From: Jidongwangia harbinensis
GTDB taxonomy: Bacteria; Actinomycetota; Actinomycetes; Mycobacteriales; Micromonosporaceae
Assembly (NCBI RefSeq): GCF_020216025.1
Contig: NZ_JAIWNC010000002.1
Span: 310,001 to 374,000, forward strand
Length of the DNA stretch: 64,000 bases
Direction: 5' to 3'
Below are positions 17,686-25,841 of the stretch, one piece after another. The translations under genes and the position numbers were made by a program. Below the pieces are notes generated by a model. The model was not told the origin of the DNA, made no database searches, and saw only the letters and a program-made list of their open reading frames with translations. Every line of letters begins with the position of its first letter. Positions within the stretch are counted from its first letter, which is position 1.

Positions 17686-18399
17686 ATGAGTACGCTTGCC
17701 ATTGTCGGCGCGGGTGCCCTGCTGGGCCGCGCCGTCGCGCGAAGGTTCGCCGCCGAGGGCTTCGACATCGCGTTGATCGCCCGGAACCCCGACGCGCTCG
17801 AGTCGATCGCCGGGAGCATCTCCGGCGTGCGGGTGGGCGTCTTCCCGGCGGACATCACCGACCGGGCGGCGTTGAGCCGGGCGCTGGCGGACGCGGAGCA
17901 GCAGCTCGGCCCGATCGAGGCGCTGGAGTTCTCGCCCACGCCTAGGCCCTCCGATCTGGCGCAGGCACCGTTCGTCGACGCCGCGGACCTGACCGTGGAG
18001 TCGCTCGTCCCGCACGTGGAGCTGCACCTGTACGGCTGCGTGGCGGCGGTGGGCCAGGTCCTGCCCGGCATGCTGGCGCGCGGCTCCGGCACGATCCTGC
18101 TGACCGCCGGCGCGGTGTCGAGCCGGATGGTCGTGCCGCAGATCGCGAACGTCGCCGTCGCCGTCTCCGCCCTGCGCAGCTATGCCCTGAACCTGAACGC
18201 CGGGCTGGCCGACCGCGGGGTCTTCGCCGCGCACGTGTCGATCGCCGCGAACATCGGTCAGGGACGCCCCGGCTCGGAGCCGGACGTCATCGCGGAGGAG
18301 TACTGGAAACTGCACGTCTCGCGCGACCAGGCGGACTACTACTACCACGACCTGGCCGACACCCCGCCGGTCCTCTCCGACCGGTACACCGCCGGCTGA
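17686..18399 (+). CDS. Short-chain dehydrogenase/reductase-like protein
   Basis: 237-residue Rossmann protein. The N-terminal dinucleotide loop GAGALLGRAVARRF (about 8-21) is a variant of the SDR TGxxxGxG motif, and ILLTAGAVSSR marks the position of the catalytic Ser strand. The usual YxxxK dyad is not obvious: the expected place reads NVAVAVSALRSYALNL, so catalysis may be altered or absent. Start ATG 17686 has no ribosome-binding site but TAGTCT (17673-17678) lies 7 bases upstream, indicating a leaderless transcript. It converges on the AraC gene with only 6 bases between stops. Substrate unknown. Confidence 0.78.
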   Translation: MSTLAIVGAGALLGRAVARRFAAEGFDIALIARNPDALESIAGSISGVRVGVFPADITDRAALSRALADAEQQLGPIEALEFSPTPRPSDLAQAPFVDAADLTVESLVPHVELHLYGCVAAVGQVLPGMLARGSGTILLTAGAVSSRMVVPQIANVAVAVSALRSYALNLNAGLADRGVFAAHVSIAANIGQGRPGSEPDVIAEEYWKLHVSRDQADYYYHDLADTPPVLSDRYTAG

Positions 18400-18405
18400 C
18401 CGGGC

Positions 18406-19275
18406 TCACCGGGGCGTGGCGCTGGGCGGGTGACCGTAGCGTTTCCGGAACGCGCGACTCAGGTGGCTGCCGTCGGCGAAGTGCCACCGGGCCGCGATCT
18501 CCGTGATGGTCAGGCCGCCCGCGGCGACATCGCGCCGGGCCCGCTCCAGCCGACGATCCCGCAGGTACGACGCCACGCCGTCGCCGGTGCGGGCGAACGC
18601 GCGCTGGAGCGTCCGCACGGAGACGTTGAACTCCCGCGCGAGCGTCCCGGCCGAGAGGTCGGGATCGGCCAGCCGGTCGTCGGCCAGCCGCTTGGCCGCC
18701 TCCGCGAGGGCCGGCGCCAGCAGGGGTTCCGCGTCGTCGAACACCCCCCGCGGCACGGCCTCGATCAACTCGATCAGGGTGTCGCGGGCGGCCCGCAACC
18801 CGGCGGGACCGAGCGTGGTGCTCGTCTCGCGCACCATCTCGGCGTGCGCCGCCACCAGACGGATCTCCGGGGTCCGCACCGAGCCGCGGGTCACCGGCGC
18901 GGCGAGGGAACCGGCCGGCATCGCGAGGTGCAGGGAACTGGAGTGCGGTGCCGAGCCGAACCGCTCCAGTGCGCCACGGTGCAGGAGGAACTCCCCGGCC
19001 CGCACGGTGCGGGTGACGCCCCGGCGCTCGCGCAGCGTCCAGGTGCCCCGGCGGACGATCCACAGGCGGGCCTTCCCGGCGCTGGCCTCCGGGGCCGTCG
19101 CGGTGCTGAAGGCCGACGCGTCGAGCACGCTGCTGATGGCGACGTCGTGGACCCGGGCGACCGGGATCGCGCCGCGGAAACCGGCGGCGGTGGACGGGGT
19201 GAACGCCGGCAACCGGAAGCTCTCGCCCATCACGGCGGCCCAGCGGCGACGAAAGGAGTCGAACGCCGCGGTCAT
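18406..19275 (-). CDS. AraC-family transcriptional regulator
   Basis: 289 residues: an N-terminal cupin-like ligand/AraC-binding domain (about 40-160) and a C-terminal double helix-turn-helix (about 188-289) containing TLAREFNVSVRTLQRAF and ITEIAARWHFADGSHLSRAF followed by the KRYGHPPS tail. A TATCCT box (19283-19288 on the minus strand) stands 7 bases before the ATG, so the mRNA is probably leaderless. The gene is divergent from the ABC-permease/two-component operon and shares a 143-bp intergenic region with a perfect palindrome at 19310-19329, its likely own or a neighbour's operator. Confidence 0.88.
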   Translation of the reverse strand: MTAAFDSFRRRWAAVMGESFRLPAFTPSTAAGFRGAIPVARVHDVAISSVLDASAFSTATAPEASAGKARLWIVRRGTWTLRERRGVTRTVRAGEFLLHRGALERFGSAPHSSSLHLAMPAGSLAAPVTRGSVRTPEIRLVAAHAEMVRETSTTLGPAGLRAARDTLIELIEAVPRGVFDDAEPLLAPALAEAAKRLADDRLADPDLSAGTLAREFNVSVRTLQRAFARTGDGVASYLRDRRLERARRDVAAGGLTITEIAARWHFADGSHLSRAFRKRYGHPPSATPR

Positions 19276-19309
19276 GGCCGGAAGGATACGACCACCGTGC
19301 GACGCCCGA

Positions 19310-19329
19310 GGTACGACTCAGGTCGTACC
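19310..19329. promoter_or_regulatory. Perfect 8-4-8 palindrome, candidate operator
   Basis: GGTACGAC (19310-19317) and GTCGTACC (19322-19329) around TCAG. It lies about 22 bases upstream of the AraC -10 box and about 45 bases upstream of a TAGCGT box facing the ABC operon, so it could control both directions. Half-site length suits a TetR, NarL or AraC-like dimer. Confidence 0.5.
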
Positions 19330-19418
19330 CGACGATCCATCATCAGGGTGGACGCACGGAGCCGGCGCCGTTCCTAGCGTCGTGGATGTCCCCGTCCACG
19401 ATCCACCAGGAGCCTCCC

Positions 19419-19682
19419 GTGCCATCGTCACCCCTGCGCGTCGCGGACGACGTGCGCAAGTCGTTCGGCGTCACCCGGGCCCTGAACGGCGCATCGCTGC
19501 AGGTCCTGCCGGGGGCGGTGCTGGCGCTGATGCGGCTGCCCGGCGTCCGGCGGGCGCGGGTGGAGCGGCCGGCGGCCGGGCTGCTCGCCCAGCTGGAGGT
19601 GGCCGGGGTGGCCGGCACGCGCCCCGGGCAGACGTCCGGGGGACCGGGGCAGCGGGTCCTCGTCGCGGAGGAGGCCCGATGA
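19419..19682 (+). pseudogene. Internally deleted ABC-transporter ATPase remnant
   Basis: An 87-codon frame from GTG 19419 (RBS AGGAG at 19409-19413). Its first part (LRVADDVRKSFGVTRALNG) is the A-loop region of an ABC ATPase; it then jumps, right where the Walker A should come, to LLAQLEVAGVAGTRPGQTSGG, the helical region leading into the signature motif, and ends at once after RVLVAEEAR. Walker A, Q-loop, Walker B and H-loop are all gone, so ATP hydrolysis is impossible. The stop still overlaps the permease start by 4 bases (ATGA), so coupling to the permease is preserved; the frame may persist as a translational leader. Decay by two in-frame deletions is the simplest reading. Confidence 0.72.
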
Positions 19683-21991
19683 GCGCCGCCGCGCCGCTTT
19701 CCGGCCGCGGCCGGAGCACCTGGCTGGGTGACCTCGCCCTGGGTGTACGGCTGAGCGTGTCCGGCGGGCGCCCCGGCCGGCTGCGGCTCGCCCTGATCGC
19801 GGCCGGGGTCGGCCTCGGCGTGGGAATGCTGCTGGTCCTCGCGGCCGCACCGACCGCCGGTGCGGCCCGCGAGCAACGCCGGGCCGATCGCGCCATGGGC
19901 CCGACCGTCGAACGGGCCGGACCGGGCACCATGCTGGCGCTGACCACCGCGACCCGCTTCCGCGACGAGGTCGTACGGGGCCGGATCCTGCGCCCGGACG
20001 GGGACCGTGCGCCGGTGCCGCCCGGGCTGGCCCGGGTCCCGGCGGCGGGTGAACTGTTCGTCTCGCCGGCCCTGGCCGGGCTGCTGGCCGGCCCGGGCGG
20101 TGCGGTGCTGAGCGAGCGCTGGTCCGCGCGGGTGGCCGGCACGATCGCGCCGCCGGGGCTCTCCGGTCCCGACGAGGCGTACTTCTACCTCGGCTCGGAC
20201 ACGCTCAGCACGGACGACGGGGCGGCCCGGATCGCCTCGTTCGGTGGCGGCGGTTCCGGCGGGACGGACCCGGTGATCGTGGTGCTCGCGATCATCGGGT
20301 CGGCCGTCATGCTGCTGCCGGTGCTGGTGTTCGTGACGACGGCCGTCCGCTTCGGCAGCGCGAGCCGGGAACGGCAGCTCGCCGCGATCCGGCTGGTCGG
20401 CGCGGACAGCCGGATGACCCGCCGGATCGCGGCCGGGGACGCGCTGATCGGCGCGACGCTCGGGCTCGTCGTCGGCGGCGTGGTCTTCCTCGGCCTGCGC
20501 CGGGTGGTCGGCGCCGTGTTGCCGGCCGACTTCCGCCCGTACCTCGCCGATCTGCGCCCGGCACCGGCGTTGCTCGCCATGGTCCTGCTGCTCGTGCCGG
20601 CCGGCGCGGTCCTGGTCACGCTGTCCGCGTTGCGCCGCGTCGTGATCGAGCCGCTGGGCGTGGTGCGGCAGAGCGGCGCCCGCCGCCGCCGGCTCTGGTG
20701 GCGGCTGATCCCGCCCGGCGCCGGGGTGGCGCTGCTCTACCCCCTGCTCGGCGGGCTGCCCGACGACGTCGGACCGGGCACCCGGGGCCAGCTCGCCGCG
20801 GGGGCGATCCTGCTGCTCACCGGCGTCTCCGTGCTGCTGCCCTGGATCGTGCAGGCGGTGGTCCGGCCACTCGGCCGGGGCAGCGTCGCGTGGCAGCTCG
20901 GCATCCGCCGTCTGCAACTGGACAGCGACTCCGCCGTACGCTCGGTCTCCGCCATCGCGGTGTCGGTCGCCGGCATCATCGCCGTCCAGGGCCTGCTCGG
21001 CGCGTCGGTGGCGGCCACCAGCGGGGCGCAGCCGCCGGCCGACGAGTTCCAGGCGGTCGTCTACCGCAACGGGGCCGACAGCACCGGCTGGGCCGCGGCG
21101 CTGGCCGGCACCGCGGGGGTCGAGGAAGTGCGGGTCACCGGCATCGGCGACCTGCGCACGGGCCCGGACGACCAGGCCGGGGTGAGCGTACGGGTGGGCG
21201 ACTGCGCCGTGCTCCGGCAGTACGCGCCGCTGCCGTCCTGCGCCGACGGGGACAGTTTCCGGGGCTTCTACGCCGGCTGGGACAACCCGGCGCTGCCGCC
21301 CGGGACCACCTCGCCCGTGTACGGCGTCGACGACACGCGGCCGCTGGTGCGGTGGACGGTGCCCGCGGACCTCCCCACCGTGCCGTTGTACGCCGGCGAG
21401 ATCGGTCCGGTGTCGTACCTGGCGACCCCCGCCGCGCTGCGGGTCGACCCGGACCTGGGCGGCGTGGGCATCGACGGCTACCTGGTGCGGCTGGACCGTG
21501 CCGACCCGGACGCCGTCGAGCGGGTCCGCAACACCATGGCCCGGCTGGCCCCCACCGCACCCCTGCAGCTGTTCGGCGACCAGCGGATCGGCGACCAGTT
21601 CGGCGGTGCACGGCAGGTGGCCCGCGCCTGCGCCGTCCTGCTTCTGCTGTTCATCGGGGCGAGCATGCTGGTCGACGTGACCGAGCAGTTGCGCGAGCGT
21701 CGCCGGCCGCTGGCCGTACTCGCCGCCCTGGGCACCCGGCGGCGGACGCTGTCGGCGTCGGTGCTGTACCAGATCGCGGTTCCGGCCGTGGTCGGGCTGC
21801 TGCTGGCGGTCCTCATCGGCAGCAGCCTGTCGGCCGTGCTGCTCGCGGCCACCGAGGGCCCGATCACGTTCGACTGGCCGGCGATCGCCGCGATGACCGC
21901 CACGGTGGGCGTGATGGTCGGGTGCGTGACCGCCGCCGGCCTGCCGCTGCTGTTCCGGTTGCTGCGGGTCCAGGAGCTGCGCAGTGAATGA
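19679..21991 (+). CDS. FtsX-like ABC transporter permease
   Basis: 770-residue MacB/FtsX-type permease: N-terminal TM about 36-58, an extracytoplasmic stretch, a TM trio about 200-330 with the FtsX cytoplasmic loop SASRERQLAAIRLVGAD, two middle TM segments, a second large external domain (about 440-630, with a Cys pair) and a final TM trio carrying the repeat loop TEQLRERRRPLAVLAALGT. This is the duplicated-FtsX arrangement of bacitracin/antimicrobial-peptide export or mechanotransduction transporters. Its partner ATPase just upstream is a remnant, so it needs an ATPase encoded elsewhere or is itself idle. The stop overlaps the kinase start by 8 bases. Confidence 0.88.
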   Translation: MSAAAPLSGRGRSTWLGDLALGVRLSVSGGRPGRLRLALIAAGVGLGVGMLLVLAAAPTAGAAREQRRADRAMGPTVERAGPGTMLALTTATRFRDEVVRGRILRPDGDRAPVPPGLARVPAAGELFVSPALAGLLAGPGGAVLSERWSARVAGTIAPPGLSGPDEAYFYLGSDTLSTDDGAARIASFGGGGSGGTDPVIVVLAIIGSAVMLLPVLVFVTTAVRFGSASRERQLAAIRLVGADSRMTRRIAAGDALIGATLGLVVGGVVFLGLRRVVGAVLPADFRPYLADLRPAPALLAMVLLLVPAGAVLVTLSALRRVVIEPLGVVRQSGARRRRLWWRLIPPGAGVALLYPLLGGLPDDVGPGTRGQLAAGAILLLTGVSVLLPWIVQAVVRPLGRGSVAWQLGIRRLQLDSDSAVRSVSAIAVSVAGIIAVQGLLGASVAATSGAQPPADEFQAVVYRNGADSTGWAAALAGTAGVEEVRVTGIGDLRTGPDDQAGVSVRVGDCAVLRQYAPLPSCADGDSFRGFYAGWDNPALPPGTTSPVYGVDDTRPLVRWTVPADLPTVPLYAGEIGPVSYLATPAALRVDPDLGGVGIDGYLVRLDRADPDAVERVRNTMARLAPTAPLQLFGDQRIGDQFGGARQVARACAVLLLLFIGASMLVDVTEQLRERRRPLAVLAALGTRRRTLSASVLYQIAVPAVVGLLLAVLIGSSLSAVLLAATEGPITFDWPAIAAMTATVGVMVGCVTAAGLPLLFRLLRVQELRSE

Positions 21992-23216
21992 GACCCCTAC
22001 GCTGACCGGCATGTCGCAGCCCGCACCCGCCCGCGGCCGGGGCCTACCGGCCGACCTGGCGGTGTCCTGCTCGGTCGCGGCCCTGTCCACCTGGTGGTGG
22101 CACCGGTTCCCGCTGGCCGGCCTGCTGTTCGGCGTGCTGGCCGGGTCGGTGCTGATGTGGCGGCGGCGGCGCCCGTTCACCGTCCTCGCCGTCGTGGCGG
22201 TGCTCACCGCGGTGACCGCGACGATCGAGGTCGGCGGCACGAAGCTGCACAGCGGCATGCTGCAGCTCACGGTCGTCCCCGCGATGTACGCGGTCATCGT
22301 GTACGCGGCGACGCTGCGGCGCGCGGTGGCGGGCGGGCTGGGCGCCTGGCTGTTCGCGACCCTGCTGTGGCCGCTGCAGGCCAACACCGGCGCCGACCGG
22401 TGGGCGATCAGGTACCACGACCTCGAGCGCGGTCTCGGCCAGGTCCTGGTGTTCGGGTCCGTGGTCTGGGCCGTGGCGCTCAGCGTGCGGTACGTCGGCC
22501 AGCTCCGGCGGAACGCGTCCGAACGCCGGCTGAGCGCCGAGCGGGAACGCCGGCACGTGGCGCGGATCGCGGTCGCCGAGGAACGGGCACGGATCGCCCG
22601 GGAGCTGCACGACATCGTGGCGCACTCGCTCTCCGTCATCATCCTGCAGGCCAACGGGGCCGCGTACGCGCTGGAGCACGACCGGGACCGGGCGCGCGAG
22701 GCGTTACGGACGATCGGCGCCACCGGCAGCGACGCCCTGGCCGAGATCAGGCAACTCGTCGAGCTGCTCCGGGGAGAGGACGACGGCGCGGGTACGTCCG
22801 ACCGCACCCCGGTCGCGCTGGACCAGGTCGCCGCCGTGGTGCAGCGGGCACGCGACGCCGGCGTGACGGCCGGCCTGACCGTGCGCGGCGCACCGCCCGA
22901 CGTGCCGGCCGGCGTGGCCCTGGCGGTCTGCCGGATCGTGCAGGAGTCGCTGACGAACACGTTGAAGCACGCCGGCCCGGAACCGGTCGCCACGGTGACC
23001 GTCGACTACCGGCCGGACCACATCGACATCGAGGTGACCGACTCCGGCACCGGCCGCCCGCCCACCGACTCCGGCGGGCACGGCCTGGTCGGCATGCGCG
23101 AGCGCGTGGCCCTGTACGGCGGCACGTTCGAGGCCGGCCGCCACCCGGACGGCGGCTGGCGGGTCCGCGCCGGCATCCCCCTCCACGGCGCCGCCGCCCG
23201 CCCGGTGGCGGCGTGA
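21984..23216 (+). CDS. NarL-type sensor histidine kinase (HisKA_3)
   Basis: 410 residues with about four to five N-terminal TM helices and no large external loop, a coiled region, the dimerisation/phosphoacceptor helix RIARELHDIVAHSLSVII with His209, and a C-terminal HATPase_c domain with N-box QESLTNTLKHA and G-box GHGLVGMRERV. This intramembrane-sensing layout is typical of kinases beside peptide-sensing ABC permeases. The frame opens inside the permease gene (8-bp overlap) and ends GTGA over the response-regulator start. An internal ATG at 22011 is a less likely alternative start. Confidence 0.9.
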   Translation: MNETPTLTGMSQPAPARGRGLPADLAVSCSVAALSTWWWHRFPLAGLLFGVLAGSVLMWRRRRPFTVLAVVAVLTAVTATIEVGGTKLHSGMLQLTVVPAMYAVIVYAATLRRAVAGGLGAWLFATLLWPLQANTGADRWAIRYHDLERGLGQVLVFGSVVWAVALSVRYVGQLRRNASERRLSAERERRHVARIAVAEERARIARELHDIVAHSLSVIILQANGAAYALEHDRDRAREALRTIGATGSDALAEIRQLVELLRGEDDGAGTSDRTPVALDQVAAVVQRARDAGVTAGLTVRGAPPDVPAGVALAVCRIVQESLTNTLKHAGPEPVATVTVDYRPDHIDIEVTDSGTGRPPTDSGGHGLVGMRERVALYGGTFEAGRHPDGGWRVRAGIPLHGAAARPVAA

Positions 23217-23875
23217 TCCGGGTGGTGCTGGTCGACGACCAGCATCTGGTCCGGGCCGGGTTCCGGATGGTCCTGGACTACCAGAACGACATCACCGTGG
23301 TCGGCGAGGCGGGCGACGGCGCCGAGGCGCTGCGCCTGCTGCGCACGACCCCCGCCGACGTCGTCGTGATGGACCTGCGGATGCCCGTGCTGGACGGGGT
23401 GACCGCCACCCGGCGGATCTGCGCCGCCGGCCCGCTGCCCCGGGTGCTGGTGCTGACCACGTTCGACACGGACGAGGACGCGTTCGCCGCGCTCCAGGCC
23501 GGGGCGAGCGGGTTCCTGCTCAAGAGCGTGCCACCGGACGACCTGCTGAGCGCGATCCGGGTGGTGGCCGGCGGCGACGCCGTCGTGGCCCCCCGGGTGA
23601 CCCGGCGGCTCCTCGACCGCTTCGCCGGCCGGCTCGTCGCGCGGGATCCGGCCGTTCCCGACCGGCCGGAGCTGACCGACCGGGAGCGGGAAGTCCTGCT
23701 CCTGGTGGCGCAGGGACTGTCCAACCTGGAGATCAGCGGCCGGCTGCAGGTCGCCGAGGCGACCGTGAAGACCCACATGGGCCGGATCCTGGCCAAGCTC
23801 GGACTGCGGGACCGCGTGCAGGCCGTGGTGTACGCGTACGAGTCGGGTCTGGTGCAGCCCGGCAGCAGCGCCTGA
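23213..23875 (+). CDS. NarL/LuxR-family response regulator
   Basis: 220 residues: receiver domain 1 to about 120 with acidic pair D8-D9, phosphoacceptor Asp54 in VVVMDLRMP, Thr and Lys switch residues (LTTFD, LKSV), and a C-terminal LuxR helix-turn-helix (about 152-212; LTDREREVLLLVAQGLSN, ATVKTHMGRILAKL). Its GTG start overlaps the kinase stop, so the pair is coupled. The likely targets are the operon itself (palindrome at 19310-19329) and genes coding for envelope stress functions. Confidence 0.92.
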   Translation: MIRVVLVDDQHLVRAGFRMVLDYQNDITVVGEAGDGAEALRLLRTTPADVVVMDLRMPVLDGVTATRRICAAGPLPRVLVLTTFDTDEDAFAALQAGASGFLLKSVPPDDLLSAIRVVAGGDAVVAPRVTRRLLDRFAGRLVARDPAVPDRPELTDREREVLLLVAQGLSNLEISGRLQVAEATVKTHMGRILAKLGLRDRVQAVVYAYESGLVQPGSSA

Positions 23876-23883
23876 CCGCCGGC

Positions 23884-24393
23884 TCAGATGGCGTCGGGCC
23901 GGCCGAGCGCGGGGTGCCGTTCGCCCGGCGGCGCATACCACGTCGGATCGTCCGCCCGGCGGGTGGTGTCGATCCGCAGGTGCGACCAGTCGTCGACGGC
24001 GGGCAGGTCGGCCGGGTCGAACCAGCCGACCTGCAGGGACTCGTCGTCGTTGACCCGCGGTTCGCCGCCGACCGCGCGGCAGCGGAACCACACGTTGAGG
24101 TACTCGCAGGAGTCGCCGTTCGGGTAGACCACCGGGTGGGTGGCGACACCGCCGACGCGTTCGATCTCCGCCCGCACACCGGTTTCCTCGAACACCTCGC
24201 GGAGGACCGCGTCCGCCGGTTGTTCGCCGGGATCGATGATGCCGGCCGGCAGGGACCAGCGACCGTTGTCGCTGCGGCGGGCGAGGAGGACCTGGCCGCG
24301 GTCGTTCCGGACGACGGCGCTGACGCCCGGCAGCAGGAGCAGGTCCGTCCCGATCTTGGCGCGCATCTTGGCGATGTAGGGGGAGACAGGCAT
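23884..24393 (-). CDS. NUDIX hydrolase
   Basis: 169 residues. The full Nudix box is at about 51-73 (GIIDPGEQPADAVLREVFEE, then TG), with all the acidic metal ligands in place, within a MutT-like fold. It hydrolyses a nucleoside-diphosphate-linked compound; the specific substrate is unpredictable. The start ATG at 24393 has no Shine-Dalgarno but TAGGGT ends 6 bases upstream, so the transcript is probably leaderless. The gene converges on the response regulator with 8 bases between stops. Confidence 0.92.
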   Translation of the reverse strand: MPVSPYIAKMRAKIGTDLLLLPGVSAVVRNDRGQVLLARRSDNGRWSLPAGIIDPGEQPADAVLREVFEETGVRAEIERVGGVATHPVVYPNGDSCEYLNVWFRCRAVGGEPRVNDDESLQVGWFDPADLPAVDDWSHLRIDTTRRADDPTWYAPPGERHPALGRPDAI

Positions 24394-24514
24394 GGGTCGA
24401 CCCTATGGCCACCGCACCCGCTTCCCGTCCGGTCGGCGGGCTACGGTGGGTCGGTCCGCGGAGCACCGCTTTGGGGGCGAGCCACCTCCCGGACAGCGAG
24501 GAACCGGTGCACCG

Positions 24515-25765
24515 ATGACCGTCACCAGCTACGTCGACAGCCCCGAGGCCCGGCTCGCACTGCAGCAGCGGACCCTGGGTGTGGTGATGGCCTCGCAGGT
24601 GTTCAGCGGCGCCGGACTGGCCGCGGGCGTCACCGTCGGGGCCCTGCTCGCCGAGCAGATGCTCGGTACGAGTGCGCTGTCCGGCCTTCCGGCGGCGGTC
24701 TACACGTCCGGGTCCGCGGCCGCCGCGCTCACTGTCGGGCGGCTGTCGCAGCGCCTGGGACGCCGCGCCGGCCTGACCGCCGGGTACGCCGCCGGCGCGA
24801 TCGGCGGCGCCGGAGTCGTCGCCGCGGCGGCCCTGGACAGCGTCGTCCTGCTGCTGATCTCCCTGCTCGTCTACGGTGCCGGCACCGCCACGAACCTGCA
24901 GGCGCGCTACGCCGGAGCGGATCTGAGCGGCCCGAGCCGCCGGGGTCGGGCGGTCAGCGCGGTGCTCGTCACCACCACCGTGGGTGCGGTGATCGGCCCC
25001 AACCTCGTCGCCGCCACCGGCCGCGCCGCCGAAAGCGTCGGGCTACCGGCGTTGGCCGGCCCGTTCGCGCTGGCCACCGTCGCGTACGCCGTCGCCGGCA
25101 CCATCCTGTTCGTGCTGCTGCGCCCCGACCCGCTGCAGGTCTCCCGCCTGCTGCGGACCGAGCCCGCACCGGCCGCCGCGGGCACCGGGACCCCGGCGCC
25201 GCGTCCGGCGTCCGCCGGCATCACCGCCGGTGCCGCCACCATGGTCCTCACCCAGCTGGTCATGGTGGCCGTGATGACCATGACGCCCGTGCACATGCGG
25301 GCTCACGGTCACGACCTGTCCGCCACCGGCCTGGTCATCTCCCTGCACATCGCCGCCATGTACCTGCCGTCCCTGATCACCGGCGTCCTCGTCGACCGCA
25401 TCGGCCGCGTCCCGGTCGCCGTGGCCGCCGGCGTCACGCTGCTCGCCGCCGGGCTCGTCTCCGCCGCCGCGCCGGAGGACTCCGTTCCGCTGCTGTGCCT
25501 CGCCCTGATCCTGCTCGGCCTCGGCTGGAACCTCGGCCTCGTCTCCGGCACCGCGATGATCACCGACGCGGCTCCGGTGGACCGCCGCGCCCGGATCCAG
25601 GGCAACGTCGACCTGTGCATCGCGCTGGCCGGTGCCGGTGGCGGCATCGCCAGCGGCGTCGTCATGGCCGCCACCAGTTACGCCGCCCTCTCCATCGGCG
25701 GCGGGCTGCTCGCCCTGGCCGTGGTGCCGTTCGTCATCCTGCGCAGCCGGCCGGCCGCGCCGTGA
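24515..25765 (+). CDS. MFS transporter
   Basis: 416 residues with twelve hydrophobic segments in two halves and a central cytoplasmic loop (about 205-235). The RLSQRLGRRAGL loop between TM2 and TM3 is the MFS motif A equivalent, and DRIGRVPV is its repeat in the second half. Start ATG 24515 is preceded by GAGGAAC. Probably an exporter of a small molecule, since it is single and unlinked to a catabolic operon; substrate unknown. It is the only gene of its orientation before the convergent Cnt-like operon. Confidence 0.88.
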   Translation: MTVTSYVDSPEARLALQQRTLGVVMASQVFSGAGLAAGVTVGALLAEQMLGTSALSGLPAAVYTSGSAAAALTVGRLSQRLGRRAGLTAGYAAGAIGGAGVVAAAALDSVVLLLISLLVYGAGTATNLQARYAGADLSGPSRRGRAVSAVLVTTTVGAVIGPNLVAATGRAAESVGLPALAGPFALATVAYAVAGTILFVLLRPDPLQVSRLLRTEPAPAAAGTGTPAPRPASAGITAGAATMVLTQLVMVAVMTMTPVHMRAHGHDLSATGLVISLHIAAMYLPSLITGVLVDRIGRVPVAVAAGVTLLAAGLVSAAAPEDSVPLLCLALILLGLGWNLGLVSGTAMITDAAPVDRRARIQGNVDLCIALAGAGGGIASGVVMAATSYAALSIGGGLLALAVVPFVILRSRPAAP

Positions 25766-25841
25766 ACCGCCCGGTCCCGGTCCGGTCCGGCGTCCCTCCC
25801 CGGCGCCGGTGGTACGGACTCCGGTTGGCGGGGCCGGGTCG

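Noticed and set aside
17686..18399. Annotating the SDR as a specific ketoreductase
   Set aside because: The YxxxK dyad is not at the expected place, so only the fold is claimed.
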